Positions 41,280 through 50,337 of a stretch of 64,000 nucleotides of DNA are shown piece by piece (within the stretch, counting starts at the first letter, position 1; every line of letters starts with the position of its first letter). The position numbers and the translations under genes are program-made. The DNA lies in NCBI GenBank assembly GCA_964516435.1, contig CAZEZP010000041.1:10043-74042 (forward strand). Direction: 5' to 3'. The notes under the pieces are model-generated. The model was not told where the DNA came from, made no database searches, and saw only the letters and a list, made by a program, of their open reading frames with translations. This DNA is from HGW-17 sp964516435 (GTDB lineage: Bacteria; Myxococcota_A; Polyangia; HGW-17).

Positions 41280-41855
41280 TCAGGAAACGGGGCACAGGCG
41301 ATCGAAGAGCGCCAGGTTCGAAGCGGCCGCCCGGGGAGGGACGAGCCGCTCCAGCGCCTCGCGGACATGTCCGGGCCGCACGCCGGGAATGAGCCCCTCG
41401 CGGGCCACCCGGGCGAGCACGGCCACGTTCTGCATGCGCACGTCCTCGAGGTCCTCCCGCACGGCGTGCACCGCCACGTTTTTCCGGGCGGCCTCCTCCT
41501 GCAGGAGCGCATCGGTTACGGATGCCCCCTGCCCCAATCGCACGGCCAGCGGCTGCCACGTGGTGGCATAATACACCAGCGCCCCGCCCGGCCGCGCATG
41601 GGACACGAGACCACGCAGCGCCTCCGTTCGCTCGAGCGCGATGACCACGTCCGCCTCGTGCGGTGATATCAAGGGGGAAAACACCGGGCTGCCCACGCGC
41701 AGGAAACTTTCCACCGTGCCGCCCCGCTGGGCCAGGCCGTGCGTGTCCACGGCCCGCAGATCCAGGCCGGCGGCGTCGCATGCATGCGCGAGCACCTCCG
41801 CCAGCAGGCCGATGCCCTGCCCGCCCACGCCAATCATGTACACCTGCGTGATCAT
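41280..41855 (-). CDS. iorB: indolepyruvate:ferredoxin oxidoreductase, beta subunit
   Basis: The 191-residue product is the gamma/beta-type subunit of the 2-oxoacid:ferredoxin oxidoreductase family. It opens with the family motif VYMIGVGGQGIGLLAEVLAHA and continues with DTHGLAQRGGTVESFLR, both diagnostic of IorB. With IorA it oxidatively decarboxylates aryl pyruvates (from Trp, Phe, Tyr transamination) to aryl-acetyl-CoA and reduces ferredoxin. It starts within a 4-bp ATGA overlap with iorA. Length is normal. Next downstream is the divergent cdaA operon promoter region. Confidence 0.93.
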   Translation of the reverse strand: MITQVYMIGVGGQGIGLLAEVLAHACDAAGLDLRAVDTHGLAQRGGTVESFLRVGSPVFSPLISPHEADVVIALERTEALRGLVSHARPGGALVYYATTWQPLAVRLGQGASVTDALLQEEAARKNVAVHAVREDLEDVRMQNVAVLARVAREGLIPGVRPGHVREALERLVPPRAAASNLALFDRLCPVS

Positions 41856-43756
41856 GGCTCCTCCTTCTTCTGCACGGACTTGGGCGGCGCAATCGCCGCA
41901 GACGGGCACGTCTGCATGCACGAGGCATCCCCGATGCACAGGTCGCGGTTCACGATCACCCGCCCGTCGGGTTCCCGGAAGAACGACGGGCAGCCAAAGC
42001 GCTCCACGCACACGTGCCGCCGATCGCATTTCTCCTCGAGGATGGACACCTGCTGGCGCACGTAACCCGGCCTGCGGGATTCCCGGCGGGTGAACTGCAG
42101 CATGCAGGGGTGGCGCGCGATGACAACCTGGAAACCGCCTTTCTCATTGGCTTCCCGTACCAGTTTCGCCAGTTTCCCCTGTGCATAGGTGTCGACTTCC
42201 TGCACCTCGGCGCCCATTGCCTCGAGCACTTTGCGGATGGACACGGCCGGAGCGGGGCCGTTGAAGTTCTCGCCGCTTCCGGCATGTCCCTGGTGCCCTG
42301 TCATGGCCGTGGTGCCGTTCTCCAGCACGATGAGCGTGAAATCGTGCCGGTTGAACAAGGCATTGAGAATCCCCGGAAGTCCCGCGTGGAACAGCGTGGA
42401 ATCTCCCAAAAACGCCACCACGCGCCGCGATTTCTGGAACAACGCGAGTCCCGAGGCGATTCCGCAGGAAGCGCCCATGCACAGGAGCACCTGCCCCATG
42501 CGGTACGGCGGCATGAAGCCCAGCGTGTGGCAGCCGATGTCGGCCACCGTGATGTCGTGGGGGGCGAGCGCCTGCGCGATGGCGAAGAACGCGCTGCGAT
42601 GCCCGCATCCCGGACACATCTGCGGCGCGCGCGAGACGGGTTCCGTAACCGCCTGAATACCGGCCGCATCCGTACCGGCCGGTGCCGGCACCAGGTCCGG
42701 CCACGTCCGGTGCAGGATTTCCTGCACCTTCGCAGGCGTGTACTCCCCGATCCAGTCCTCCGGATCCTCCTTGCCCCGGATGCGGCAATCCAGCCGGCGG
42801 CGGTACGCCACGCGGAAGATGCCCTCCTCCAGGAAATCGTCGAGCTCCTCGAGAATCTTCACCTCGGAATGCGTTTCCAGGAACCGCGCCACGGCATCCT
42901 CGGCCAGCGGGTGCACCATGCCCAGCCGAAGCACGTCGGGCGTCTTCCCGAGCCGCGAGAGCACATCCAGAAGCGAGGCCGTCGGCAACCCCGCCGTGAT
43001 GACGCCGCGCCCATCCTTCGCCGTGCCCTCGAACACGCGCGTGAACGGCGTTCGCCCGGCCTGCTCGCGCGTCTTCTCCAGTTTGGCAAGCGCCTTGCGC
43101 TTGAGCGGCGCCACCAGTTTGGTCACCGGCAGGTAAGGACCATTCTCGGGCGAAAAGCGCGGCGTGTCGTCGGGCGGCTGCGGGTCGTAGCCGGGAGAAT
43201 GCACGCGCATCTTGGCATGGCAGACGTGCGTGGACAGGCGCAGCACCACCGGCATGCGCTGCGCGCGCGACCAGGCCGCCGCCTCGAGGTACATGTCGTG
43301 GACCTCCTGCGGGTCCATGGGCTCCCACACGGGCGTGTAGGCCATGCGCGCGATGTGCCGGTTGTCCTGCTCGTTCTGGCTGGAGTTGCATCCCGGATCG
43401 TCTCCCATGACGATGACCATGCCGCCGATCAGTTCCATCATGGACAGTTGCACGAACGTGTCCGCGGCCACGTTGAGCCCCACGCTCTTGAAGAAGACGC
43501 AGGACAGATGGCCGTTGATGGAGGCGCCGAAGGCGATTTCGGTGGCCACCTTCTCGTTGGTGGAGAACTCGAACCGGAAGGGGCGCTCCCCGGCCGGGAT
43601 GCCGGCGATCGCCTCGGCGATCTCGGGCGTGGGGGAACCGGGATAGGCCGTCACGACCCGCGTGCCGGACACGGCCATGGCCCGCACGATGGCGGTGTTT
43701 CCCATGACGATGCCCGACCACGGCGCGGCCTGGATCAGCGATGGATTCGGACTCAT
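41852..43756 (-). CDS. iorA: indolepyruvate:ferredoxin oxidoreductase, alpha subunit
   Basis: This is a 634-residue subunit. The N-terminal pyrimidine domain (GNTAIVRAM, AYPGSPTPEIAEAI) and TPP-binding domain (CPGCGHRSAFFAI, DIGCHTLGF, GDSTLFHAGLPG, NGTTAMTGHQ) are complete. The C-terminal ferredoxin region is reduced: the first motif is C-x5-C-x5-CP and the second is CxxDxxCxxxCP, each one Cys short of the usual CxxCxxC pattern, with Asp in place of Cys in the second. ATG 43756 is preferred over the TTG at 43789 because AAGGA precedes it and homologues begin near there. It is coupled to iorB. Confidence 0.93.
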   Translation of the reverse strand: MSPNPSLIQAAPWSGIVMGNTAIVRAMAVSGTRVVTAYPGSPTPEIAEAIAGIPAGERPFRFEFSTNEKVATEIAFGASINGHLSCVFFKSVGLNVAADTFVQLSMMELIGGMVIVMGDDPGCNSSQNEQDNRHIARMAYTPVWEPMDPQEVHDMYLEAAAWSRAQRMPVVLRLSTHVCHAKMRVHSPGYDPQPPDDTPRFSPENGPYLPVTKLVAPLKRKALAKLEKTREQAGRTPFTRVFEGTAKDGRGVITAGLPTASLLDVLSRLGKTPDVLRLGMVHPLAEDAVARFLETHSEVKILEELDDFLEEGIFRVAYRRRLDCRIRGKEDPEDWIGEYTPAKVQEILHRTWPDLVPAPAGTDAAGIQAVTEPVSRAPQMCPGCGHRSAFFAIAQALAPHDITVADIGCHTLGFMPPYRMGQVLLCMGASCGIASGLALFQKSRRVVAFLGDSTLFHAGLPGILNALFNRHDFTLIVLENGTTAMTGHQGHAGSGENFNGPAPAVSIRKVLEAMGAEVQEVDTYAQGKLAKLVREANEKGGFQVVIARHPCMLQFTRRESRRPGYVRQQVSILEEKCDRRHVCVERFGCPSFFREPDGRVIVNRDLCIGDASCMQTCPSAAIAPPKSVQKKEEP

Positions 43757-43861
43757 GGCTGCGACATCCTTGTCGAAAGAGTTCTGCAATCGAACGATGA
43801 AACGCGCATCGGTTCCGCAAGTCGGGCCTGCCGGCCCCTCCTCGCCGGTGCACGGCCAGGG

Positions 43862-44320
43862 CTAGCGCGCCGCGTTCTGCACGATGAGCACGGACATGCG
43901 CGTGATGAACTCCATCAGTTCCTGATCCGACATGCCCTTGGCCACGAGCAGGTACTTCTGCGTCAGGCTCTCGATGCTGACCATGCGGGTATGGAAGCAG
44001 CACCACGTGGTGGCCCGGGCCGTCGAAGCCTCGACGATGGCCTTCGTGGAGATGGTGTGCACGATGCGGCTGGCCGTGAACCCGCAGCAGGCCGCCGTGG
44101 ATTCGATGAGCAGCACGCGCTGGTTCGTGAGCACCAGGAACATGCGGATGTGCCCGCCGGTGATTTTCGTGAAGAACGACGAGAGCTTGGCCATGAGCTT
44201 GGCCATGGGGTTGGTGCCCAGGAAGAATCCGTCCGCCTGCACGGCGTACTGGATCTCCTCTCCCGGGAACAGTTGGACATGGCTGAGGGCTTCCTGGGTC
44301 TTGGGCGTGAGCATGGTCAT
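43862..44320 (-). CDS. PH-like domain hypothetical protein
   Basis: This is a 152-residue protein of unrecognised family. The N-terminal half reads like a bacterial PH fold: LFPGEEIQYAVQADGFF then MFLVLTNQRVLLIES, the strand-turn-strand seen in bPH/YdjO-like proteins (l.l.pGE.i...... ltvTnqRvl). The second half holds VHTISTKAIVEAST and a final helix. Two adjacent Cys occur in TAACCGF and WCCF. GGAAGGAG precedes ATG 44320, which overlaps the upstream stop as ATGA. It probably pairs functionally with the membrane protein encoded upstream. Confidence 0.6.
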   Translation of the reverse strand: MTMLTPKTQEALSHVQLFPGEEIQYAVQADGFFLGTNPMAKLMAKLSSFFTKITGGHIRMFLVLTNQRVLLIESTAACCGFTASRIVHTISTKAIVEASTARATTWCCFHTRMVSIESLTQKYLLVAKGMSDQELMEFITRMSVLIVQNAAR

Positions 44321-44892
44321 GACTGGACTCCTTCCGGATTCAGGGGTTTTTCGGTGAGCACACCGTCGACGAACGTCAGCACGCGGTTGCGCTCCCGGTC
44401 CACGATGACGAAATCGTGCGCCAGTTCCCGGGCGCGGCGCGTGTAATCGCGCACCATCCCGGCGCGCTGGGCGCGCGGCACCCCGGCCGCGGCGAGCGCC
44501 TCGCGCGCCACCACCCGGTAGCAGGGATCCGCGCAGTACTTCACCACGTCTTCGGGAGAAAACCGCGCCTCCCGCTGGGCGCGCAGGAGCTTCTTGGTGA
44601 TGTGCAGTTTCCTGGGGAACTGGCGGGCGATCCGCCAGGCCCACACCAGGGCGCGCAGGGACGCCAGGCACACGGGAACCCAGACGTACCAGGCGCCCCA
44701 GCGCACGGCCGCCGCGGATGCGCCAAGCGCCACAAGGACGATGAGCAGGGCATAGCGGTTGTAACTGAGGAAATAGCGCGCCTTCTGCCCGAAGCCGAAG
44801 CGCACGGCGCGCTCCGTCTCCCAGAAATCCGCATCCCGCGCCAGCCGGCATGCGCCGGCGCCGTCACAACGTTCGACCTGCATGCTTTCCAT
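44317..44892 (-). CDS. two-helix membrane protein of unknown function
   Basis: This is a 191-residue protein. Residues about 45-62 (YALLIVLVALGASAAAV) and 68-84 (WYVWVPVCLASLRALVW) are membrane helices forming a hairpin. A basic cytosolic region follows (FPRKLHITKKLLRAQRE) with a C-terminal beta segment (DFVIVDRERNRVLTFVDG). Two Cys lie in each soluble part. The start is ATG 44892, with ATG 44883 as an alternative; no strong ribosome site is visible, and TTGCAA-N17-AATCAT upstream is only a weak promoter. It is coupled to the PH-like gene. Confidence 0.6.
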   Translation of the reverse strand: MESMQVERCDGAGACRLARDADFWETERAVRFGFGQKARYFLSYNRYALLIVLVALGASAAAVRWGAWYVWVPVCLASLRALVWAWRIARQFPRKLHITKKLLRAQREARFSPEDVVKYCADPCYRVVAREALAAAGVPRAQRAGMVRDYTRRARELAHDFVIVDRERNRVLTFVDGVLTEKPLNPEGVQS

Positions 44893-45053
44893 CGGTGTCC
44901 ATTCGTTCCTTCACGAAACGCATCCGCATGATTCCAGAGTCGCCGCCCGTTTGCAAAGGTTTTTTCGCATTCCCGGAAGGATCCGGCCACTGCCGCCGGC
45001 CATCCCGGTTTTTTTTCCTCGCCCCCAGAGACCTCTTCACCTTCCGCGGAAAA

Positions 45054-45632
45054 TCACTTCTGCTGGGCCCACAGACCCCGATTGGCGGCGATGGCCTCGT
45101 CCTGCAACTGCAGGTAATAGGTTTTCCGGGCGAAATTCTCCTGCGTGTACACGCGGGCGTAGCCGTTGACCACGAGTTGCGCGCAGTGATCCTGGTTTTC
45201 GAGCGTGCGGATGTAGGCGAGCAGCCTGTCATAGGCGTCGTAGCACGAGGACGGCGGCGTGGCCGACCCGCAGCGCTCGTCGTCGAATTCCAGCCCCACC
45301 CAGGAAGACAGCGGCAACTTGTCGCGCGTGTACTGCTTGGCCTCCGGGCCGTAATACTCCACGGTCCCGTAGGTTTCCGGCGTGTTCACGCCCAGAAAGC
45401 GGACCTTGATGCGCTTGCCCAGATAGCGCACGTAGATGGTGTCTCCATCCACGATTTCGCTGACCTTGGCGGGAAACTGCATGAAATCGGGCGGCGTGTC
45501 GGCATTGGTGGCGGCATCGGCATCATCGCCGGTATCGACGCCCGCATCGCCCGCGGGCTTCGCCGGCGAATCGCAAGCCACCGCGAGAATGAGAAAAAAA
45601 ATCAGGATCCAGAACCACGGGAAGCGTGTCAT
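45054..45632 (-). CDS. thermonuclease (staphylococcal-nuclease family) lipoprotein
   Basis: This is a 192-residue lipoprotein with lipobox LAVAC followed by Asp, then an Asp/Ala-rich spacer (to about residue 48) and an SNase OB-fold. Catalytic residues are recognisable: VDGDTIYVRY, Arg and Glu in RFLGVNTPET...VEYYGPEAK, and Arg in AYDRLLAYI. Two Cys pairs may form disulphides. It should be a calcium-dependent nuclease degrading DNA/RNA outside the cytoplasm. Asp after the lipid Cys would favour inner-membrane retention by E. coli rules, which may not apply here. The start at 45632 is set by the signal peptide. Confidence 0.9.
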   Translation of the reverse strand: MTRFPWFWILIFFLILAVACDSPAKPAGDAGVDTGDDADAATNADTPPDFMQFPAKVSEIVDGDTIYVRYLGKRIKVRFLGVNTPETYGTVEYYGPEAKQYTRDKLPLSSWVGLEFDDERCGSATPPSSCYDAYDRLLAYIRTLENQDHCAQLVVNGYARVYTQENFARKTYYLQLQDEAIAANRGLWAQQK

Positions 45633-45668
45633 CGATTCGACTCCCACGGCCCGCGACGGGCCTGCTAC

Positions 45669-45696
45669 AGCATAGAACGGTTCGGGAAAATGACAA
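45669..45696 (-). promoter_or_regulatory. promoter of the thermonuclease gene
   Basis: Minus strand: TTGTCA (45691-45696), 16-bp spacer, TATGCT (45669-45674), 37 bp before the start codon. Confidence 0.55.
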
Positions 45697-45873
45697 GCGC
45701 GCCGTGGAAATGACAAAAGGAAAAAACAATGCGGTCTTCCAGACGTGCATATCCTCACGCGGCCCTTTCGCATCCCGCGGGATTCCTGGCGGCCATTCTC
45801 CCCCGAAACTGCCAACTGCGCCTTCTTCTCCCGGACGCTGGAACGCATCCGGTCCGCATCCGAATCCTGCGAC

Positions 45874-48510
45874 TCACCCGCCCTGGCGGCTTTCTTCCTC
45901 CTGCACGATGGCCGCAAGCGGCTCCCGCACCTGGGCGCCGAGCGCCGGATCGTCCTGCAGGCGCCGCAGTTTCTCCAGAAGGCGCGTTGCACGTTCCCCC
46001 GGCAGTACGCGCATTTGGGAAAACTCCCGCACGAGTGCGGCCGCGACGTGCGCATTGATGCCCGAGAGTCTCCTTACGGCCCCCACGAGCACGTCGTGTC
46101 CCGTGCCGTCGGCCCGGTGGAAGTGCCGCACGTTGCCCGCGAACGTGCGCAGGAGCGAACGCACGAGGTTGGGGTTGTTCCAGTCGAAATCCGGATGCCC
46201 CTGCAGTTTGCGCACCCGCTCCAGCGTGTCGGGCGCCGGGCTGGCCGCCTGCATCGAGAACCATGTTGCGCGCATGTTCACGTCGTGCCCGAAGCGCGCG
46301 TGGAAATCCGAAAGCGCGCGGTCGCGCTCGGGCGAGCGCGTGCGGCACAGCACGGACAGCGCCGCCTGCCGGTCGGTCATGTTGGCGGCACCTTCATACA
46401 GGCGCCAGGCCGCCTCCCGGATGCGCGCATCTTCTCCCCAGCCCCACAGGGAAAACAACTGGTTCTTGTACGTGCGCCAGGCACTGTGCGGCCCCCAGTG
46501 CTCAGGCAGGCGTTTTTGCAGGCTTTCGAAGCGCGCTTCCAGGCGCGGGGCGAACTCTCCCGCCAGCGCCCGGGCGAGCGCATCCCGCGCCGCGCACACG
46601 GCTTCCGGCGCATGCACCGGGCCGAAATCCTCGCACAGCGACTTTTCGGAAGGCAGTTGCAGAAGCAGGGCGCCGAAGGCCGGATCCGGCGCAGCCTCGT
46701 CCTCGTGCGCATCCAGCACCCCCCGCACGGCCTCGAAGATCCGCGCGCACGCCTTTCGCTCTTCGGCTCCGTCCAGGATTTCCCGCACGGCGCCGCGCGC
46801 CAGTCCGTCCATGGCGCTCCACCGGTTGTAGGCATCCGGCGCCCCCAGCGCCCGGCGCAGCACGTCCCGCTCCGTGTCCTGCGGGGCGCGCACCCGCACG
46901 GGCGCGGAAAAATCCCCCAGCCAGCAGACCGTGGCCCCCTCGGGCACCCCTTCGATTTCCACCTCCAGGCTCCTGCTCTCGAACGGGATGCGGATTTCCC
47001 GGACCTCTTCGCCTTCGGCCGTGCGCAGCGGCACCGGCTGGCCGTCGGGCCCCACGAAGGACACCACCATCGGGATGGGCAGCGCCGGCGCATCCGGGCC
47101 GGCCTTGGGATTCTCCTGGGACAGCGCGATGCGCGCGCGGCCATTGGCGATATCGCAGCGCGCCGTCACCTCGGGCGTGCCTTTCTGGCGGTACCACTCC
47201 AGGAACGCGGACAGGTCCCGCCCCGACGCCTCGGCCAGGCACGCGAGGAAATCCTCCACGGTCACGGCCTGGTGGTCGTGCCGGGCGAAATACAGGTCCA
47301 TCCCCGCGCGAAAGGCGTCCCTGCCCACCCAGGTCTGCAGCATGCGCACCACCTCCGCGCCCTTCTCGTAGACGGTGCGGGTGTAGAAGTTGTTGATGTC
47401 CGCGTAGGATTCCGGCCGCACGGGATGGGAGAGGGGCCCGGCGTCCTCGAGGAACTGCAGCGTCCGGATGATCCGGGCGTCCTCCACGCGTTTGACGCCC
47501 GCGGAAAGCGTGTCGCGCACGAACTCCTGGTCGCGGAACACGGTGAGCCCCTCCTTGAGGGACAACTGGAACCAGTCGCGCAGGGTCACGCGGTTGCCGC
47601 TCCAGTTGTGGAAGTACTCGTGCCCCACCACGCGCAGGATGTCATCGTAGTCGGCGTCCGTGGCGGTTTCCGGCGAGGCCAGCACATAGCGCGAATTGAA
47701 GATGTTGAGCCCCTTGTTCTCCATGGCTCCGGCATTGAATGCGTCCACGGCGACGATCTGGTAGAGGTCCAGATCGCATTCCCTCCCGAAGGCGCGCTCG
47801 TCCCAGGCCATGGCCTGCAGCAGGGAGAACAGCGCGTGCCCGGCGCGGTCGGCGTTGTGCGGCTCCACCCACACCCGGCACGTGACGGTGCGCCCGCTTC
47901 GCGTGCGGTATTCGGCCTGCCGGCAGACGAGATCCCCCGCCACCACGGCGAACAGGTAGGACGGCTTGGGGAACGGATCCTCCCAGCGGGCCATGTGCCG
48001 CCCGCCGGAAAGATCCCGGCTCTCCACCAGATGTCCGTTGGAAAGCAGTTGCGGATACGCGGATTTTTCAGCCGAAAGCGTCACCGAGAAGCGCGCGAGA
48101 TTGTCGGGGCGATCCACGAACGGGGCGATGCGCCGGAACCCTTCCGGCTCGCACTGCGTGCACAGCACGGGACCGGACGCATAGAGCCCCTCCAGTTGCG
48201 TGTTCTCGCGCGGACGGATGACGTTCTCGACGTCCAGGACGAAAGCGTCGCCAGGCGCCTCCACGCGCAGGATCCCGTCCCGGTGCGTGAACGGGATTTC
48301 GGCGCCGTCCCGGGATACGCGCCGGATTTCCATCTCGGGCGCGGCGTCCAGTTGCAGTTCCCGGGCGTCCGGCACCCGCCGGCGCACCTGCAGGCTCGAG
48401 CGCACGCGGGTCTCGTCCGCCCCCAGGTCCAGTTCCAGGCGCGCCGTCTCCACGACGAAGGGGGGCGGCGCATAGTCGCGCAAAAAATGCCGCTTTTCGA
48501 TGTTCTGCAT
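45874..48510 (-). CDS. pepN: aminopeptidase N (M1 family)
   Basis: The 878-residue product matches bacterial PepN length (about 870). It is a cytosolic zinc aminopeptidase removing N-terminal residues in peptide turnover. Motifs: exopeptidase GAMENKGLNIF near residue 260; zinc site VGHEYFHNWSGNRVTLRDWFQLSLKEG near 297-325 (HEYFH plus distant Glu); a catalytic Tyr is expected in the FYTRTVYEKGAEVVRM segment. The last ~430 residues are the IG-like and helical PepN C-terminal domains. ATG 48510 has a GAGAAGGA site upstream. Its promoter is at 48541-48569. It is a single-gene unit. Confidence 0.95.
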   Translation of the reverse strand: MQNIEKRHFLRDYAPPPFVVETARLELDLGADETRVRSSLQVRRRVPDARELQLDAAPEMEIRRVSRDGAEIPFTHRDGILRVEAPGDAFVLDVENVIRPRENTQLEGLYASGPVLCTQCEPEGFRRIAPFVDRPDNLARFSVTLSAEKSAYPQLLSNGHLVESRDLSGGRHMARWEDPFPKPSYLFAVVAGDLVCRQAEYRTRSGRTVTCRVWVEPHNADRAGHALFSLLQAMAWDERAFGRECDLDLYQIVAVDAFNAGAMENKGLNIFNSRYVLASPETATDADYDDILRVVGHEYFHNWSGNRVTLRDWFQLSLKEGLTVFRDQEFVRDTLSAGVKRVEDARIIRTLQFLEDAGPLSHPVRPESYADINNFYTRTVYEKGAEVVRMLQTWVGRDAFRAGMDLYFARHDHQAVTVEDFLACLAEASGRDLSAFLEWYRQKGTPEVTARCDIANGRARIALSQENPKAGPDAPALPIPMVVSFVGPDGQPVPLRTAEGEEVREIRIPFESRSLEVEIEGVPEGATVCWLGDFSAPVRVRAPQDTERDVLRRALGAPDAYNRWSAMDGLARGAVREILDGAEERKACARIFEAVRGVLDAHEDEAAPDPAFGALLLQLPSEKSLCEDFGPVHAPEAVCAARDALARALAGEFAPRLEARFESLQKRLPEHWGPHSAWRTYKNQLFSLWGWGEDARIREAAWRLYEGAANMTDRQAALSVLCRTRSPERDRALSDFHARFGHDVNMRATWFSMQAASPAPDTLERVRKLQGHPDFDWNNPNLVRSLLRTFAGNVRHFHRADGTGHDVLVGAVRRLSGINAHVAAALVREFSQMRVLPGERATRLLEKLRRLQDDPALGAQVREPLAAIVQEEESRQGG

Positions 48511-48540
48511 GGCATCGCGTCCTTCTCCCCCCTGCGCGCG

Positions 48541-48569
48541 ACTCTACGGCCGCGCCCGCTCCCCGTCAA
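48541..48569 (-). promoter_or_regulatory. promoter of pepN
   Basis: Minus strand: TTGACG (48564-48569), 17-bp spacer, TAGAGT (48541-48546), 30 bp before the start codon. Confidence 0.55.
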
Positions 48570-48678
48570 CGCGGATGCGGGGGCCGCGAATGCACGAACC
48601 GGCGCCCATCAAGACATCCAGGCGAAAAACCGGCTTTTGGCGATGCTGCCTCATCCGCACGGTGCAGGAGGAATGGGT

Positions 48679-49857
48679 TCAACCGATGTGGCCGTGAACC
48701 ATGTTGCGCTGCGCCAGCGCGGCGACCTGGAAGAAGAACCAGTCGGCGTCCGGGGCGTAGCGGTACTGTATCCGCGTCCCGTAATCCGCGGGAACGGGGA
48801 TGATGTCCCGGATCCACGCCTCGCGTTCGTATGGTGGCAGGCGAAGATCCGGCCAGGAGGAACGCAGATCGCCGGCCTCGTGGATGCGCTGCCGGAACCA
48901 CAGGCTGCGCCCGGCAGGCTCGAGATCCATGCAGAACGCATGGAAGAGGAACCTTTCGAGTTCCGGCGGGAAGGGCCGGCCACGGGAAAGCAGGCCAAAG
49001 ATGGCTTCCGCCGCCTCCAGGAAGTGCACAGGATTCTGTCTCTTCACTCTTTCGGAACGGCCCTCCAACTTCCTGCAGAAACGGAAGTCGAGTTCGGCCT
49101 CGGGCCGATCCACCCAGTCCCCCGCCTCCATGTGGCCGATGTCCGGCATGGCGCCCATCTCCTGGTCAACGTACTGACGGGCGACGTGCAGATCCTCGAT
49201 ATCGTTCTCCGCGGTGTTCCAGCGCCCGGAAAACCCCTCGTGCGACCATGTGTCGGCAAAGGCGTGCAGCGCGATGCCCAGAGCGATGAGGCCCTGGCGC
49301 CGCACGGGATCCGCGGCGTCCGGATGCCGGCCCAGAAGATCGAGCAGCGCGCCGAGGTAGTCGCGCAGGAAACGGCAGCCCCGCTCGACGAAAAATTTCT
49401 TCCGCGGACGGGAAGCGTCATAGTCGGGAACGAAATGGAAAGACACGTACACCTTGAGAAGCGCGCTGTCCCTGGTGAGACGCTGCAGTTCCTTCCAGAG
49501 CGCCACGGGCTTCTTCATCAGGCTCTTGAGCCGTCTTTGCAAATTGGCATAGGCCGTGCACACGGGGTCGAACACATTCTCGTTTATTTCCCTATCCCGC
49601 ACCACGAGCGCATGCGCCCGGAAATGCCGGAAAGTGGCGTAGGGAAAAACCTGCTTCAACTCCTGCTCCCATGCCGTACAACGCCTTTCGATATCGGCGA
49701 CTTCGGACTCGTTCAGAACCATTTCCTTCATGGGTTCATAGAACGTGCAGTCGTCGGCGTACTGGGAAGCATGCGCGATGAGACCGGCCTCCTCCAGGGA
49801 AAAACCGGCCGCCTGGGACAGGATGGAAACGACGTCGTAATGAAAATCGCGATACAT
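48679..49857 (-). CDS. DUF6765-like protein
   Basis: This is a 392-residue protein resembling the DUF6765 family: an N-terminal MYRDFHYDVVSILSQAAGF, then A.IAHASQYADD, a central GIALHAFADTWSHEGFSG (a His/Asp-rich set like the metal-binding S1-P1/phospholipase C-like fold), and a helical remainder. Conserved His and Asp suggest a metalloenzyme, but the activity of the family is unknown to me. ATG 49857 is strongly favoured by AAGGAGGA upstream. An open frame continues another 148 codons through the 42-bp repeats to 50301; it has no ribosome site and is not considered part of the protein. No export signal is seen. Confidence 0.72.
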   Translation of the reverse strand: MYRDFHYDVVSILSQAAGFSLEEAGLIAHASQYADDCTFYEPMKEMVLNESEVADIERRCTAWEQELKQVFPYATFRHFRAHALVVRDREINENVFDPVCTAYANLQRRLKSLMKKPVALWKELQRLTRDSALLKVYVSFHFVPDYDASRPRKKFFVERGCRFLRDYLGALLDLLGRHPDAADPVRRQGLIALGIALHAFADTWSHEGFSGRWNTAENDIEDLHVARQYVDQEMGAMPDIGHMEAGDWVDRPEAELDFRFCRKLEGRSERVKRQNPVHFLEAAEAIFGLLSRGRPFPPELERFLFHAFCMDLEPAGRSLWFRQRIHEAGDLRSSWPDLRLPPYEREAWIRDIIPVPADYGTRIQYRYAPDADWFFFQVAALAQRNMVHGHIG

Positions 49858-49962
49858 GATGCAACTCCTCCTTGTTTTGTCGCCGGGAATCCGGCCATCG
49901 ATGGCGCGTGCATCCGGCACGAAGCGGGCGCGCGCGAAAATCTTCCGGGGAAACGCACGCAC

Positions 49963-50232
49963 AGGGCCGACCTCGAGGATGAAACCCGGAACGGCGAAAA
50001 ACGCAGGGCCGACCTCGAGGATGAAACCCGGAACGGCGAAAAACGCAGGGCCGACCTCGAAGATGAAACCCCGTGCGGCGAAAAACGCAGGGCCGACCTC
50101 GAAGATGAAACCCCGTGCGGCGAAAAACGCAGAGCCGACCTCGAAGATGAAACCCCGTGCGGCGAAAAACGCAGGGCCGACCTCGAAGATGAAACCCCGT
50201 GCGGCGAAAAACGCAGGGCCGACCTCGAAGAT
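49963..50232. repeat. 42-bp tandem repeat array, 6.4 copies
   Basis: Six complete 42-bp units (starting at 49963, 50005, 50047, 50089, 50131 and 50173) and an 18-bp partial unit (50215-50232) fill the 480-bp gap (49858-50337) between the DUF6765-like gene and the helical hypothetical gene. The first two units are identical to each other (type A, GAGGAT and CGGAAC); units 3, 4 and 6 are identical (type B, GAAGAT and CCGTGC), and unit 5 differs from type B by one base. Each unit carries one A5 tract in GCGAAAAACGC. The period equals four helical turns and 14 codons, so several frames stay open. The other 210 bp of the gap hold no recognisable gene. Confidence 0.9.
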
Positions 50233-50337
50233 CAGGGCCGGTTCATCGGCCATCGAAAAGCAAACAACGAAGAATCGCCTCAAGGAGGCCGTCCCATGCA
50301 TCCGCCACGGCGGCGCGCAGAACCCGGATCCCCGGAT

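Noticed and set aside
41280..42029. Longer reading of iorB from an upstream codon
   Set aside because: The family motif begins at ATG 41855; upstream codons lie within iorA.
44996..45016. CCGG-N5-CCGG hairpin followed by T8 on the plus strand
   Set aside because: It looks like a terminator, but no plus-strand gene lies upstream, the stem is only four pairs, and both flanking genes are on the minus strand.
49963..50232. Possible CRISPR array
   Set aside because: Units are directly adjacent with no variable spacers and no cas genes are present; it is a simple tandem repeat.
49858..50301. 148-codon N-terminal extension of the DUF6765-like protein through the repeats
   Set aside because: The extension start lacks a ribosome site, while ATG 49857 has AAGGAGGA and begins the conserved family N-terminus.
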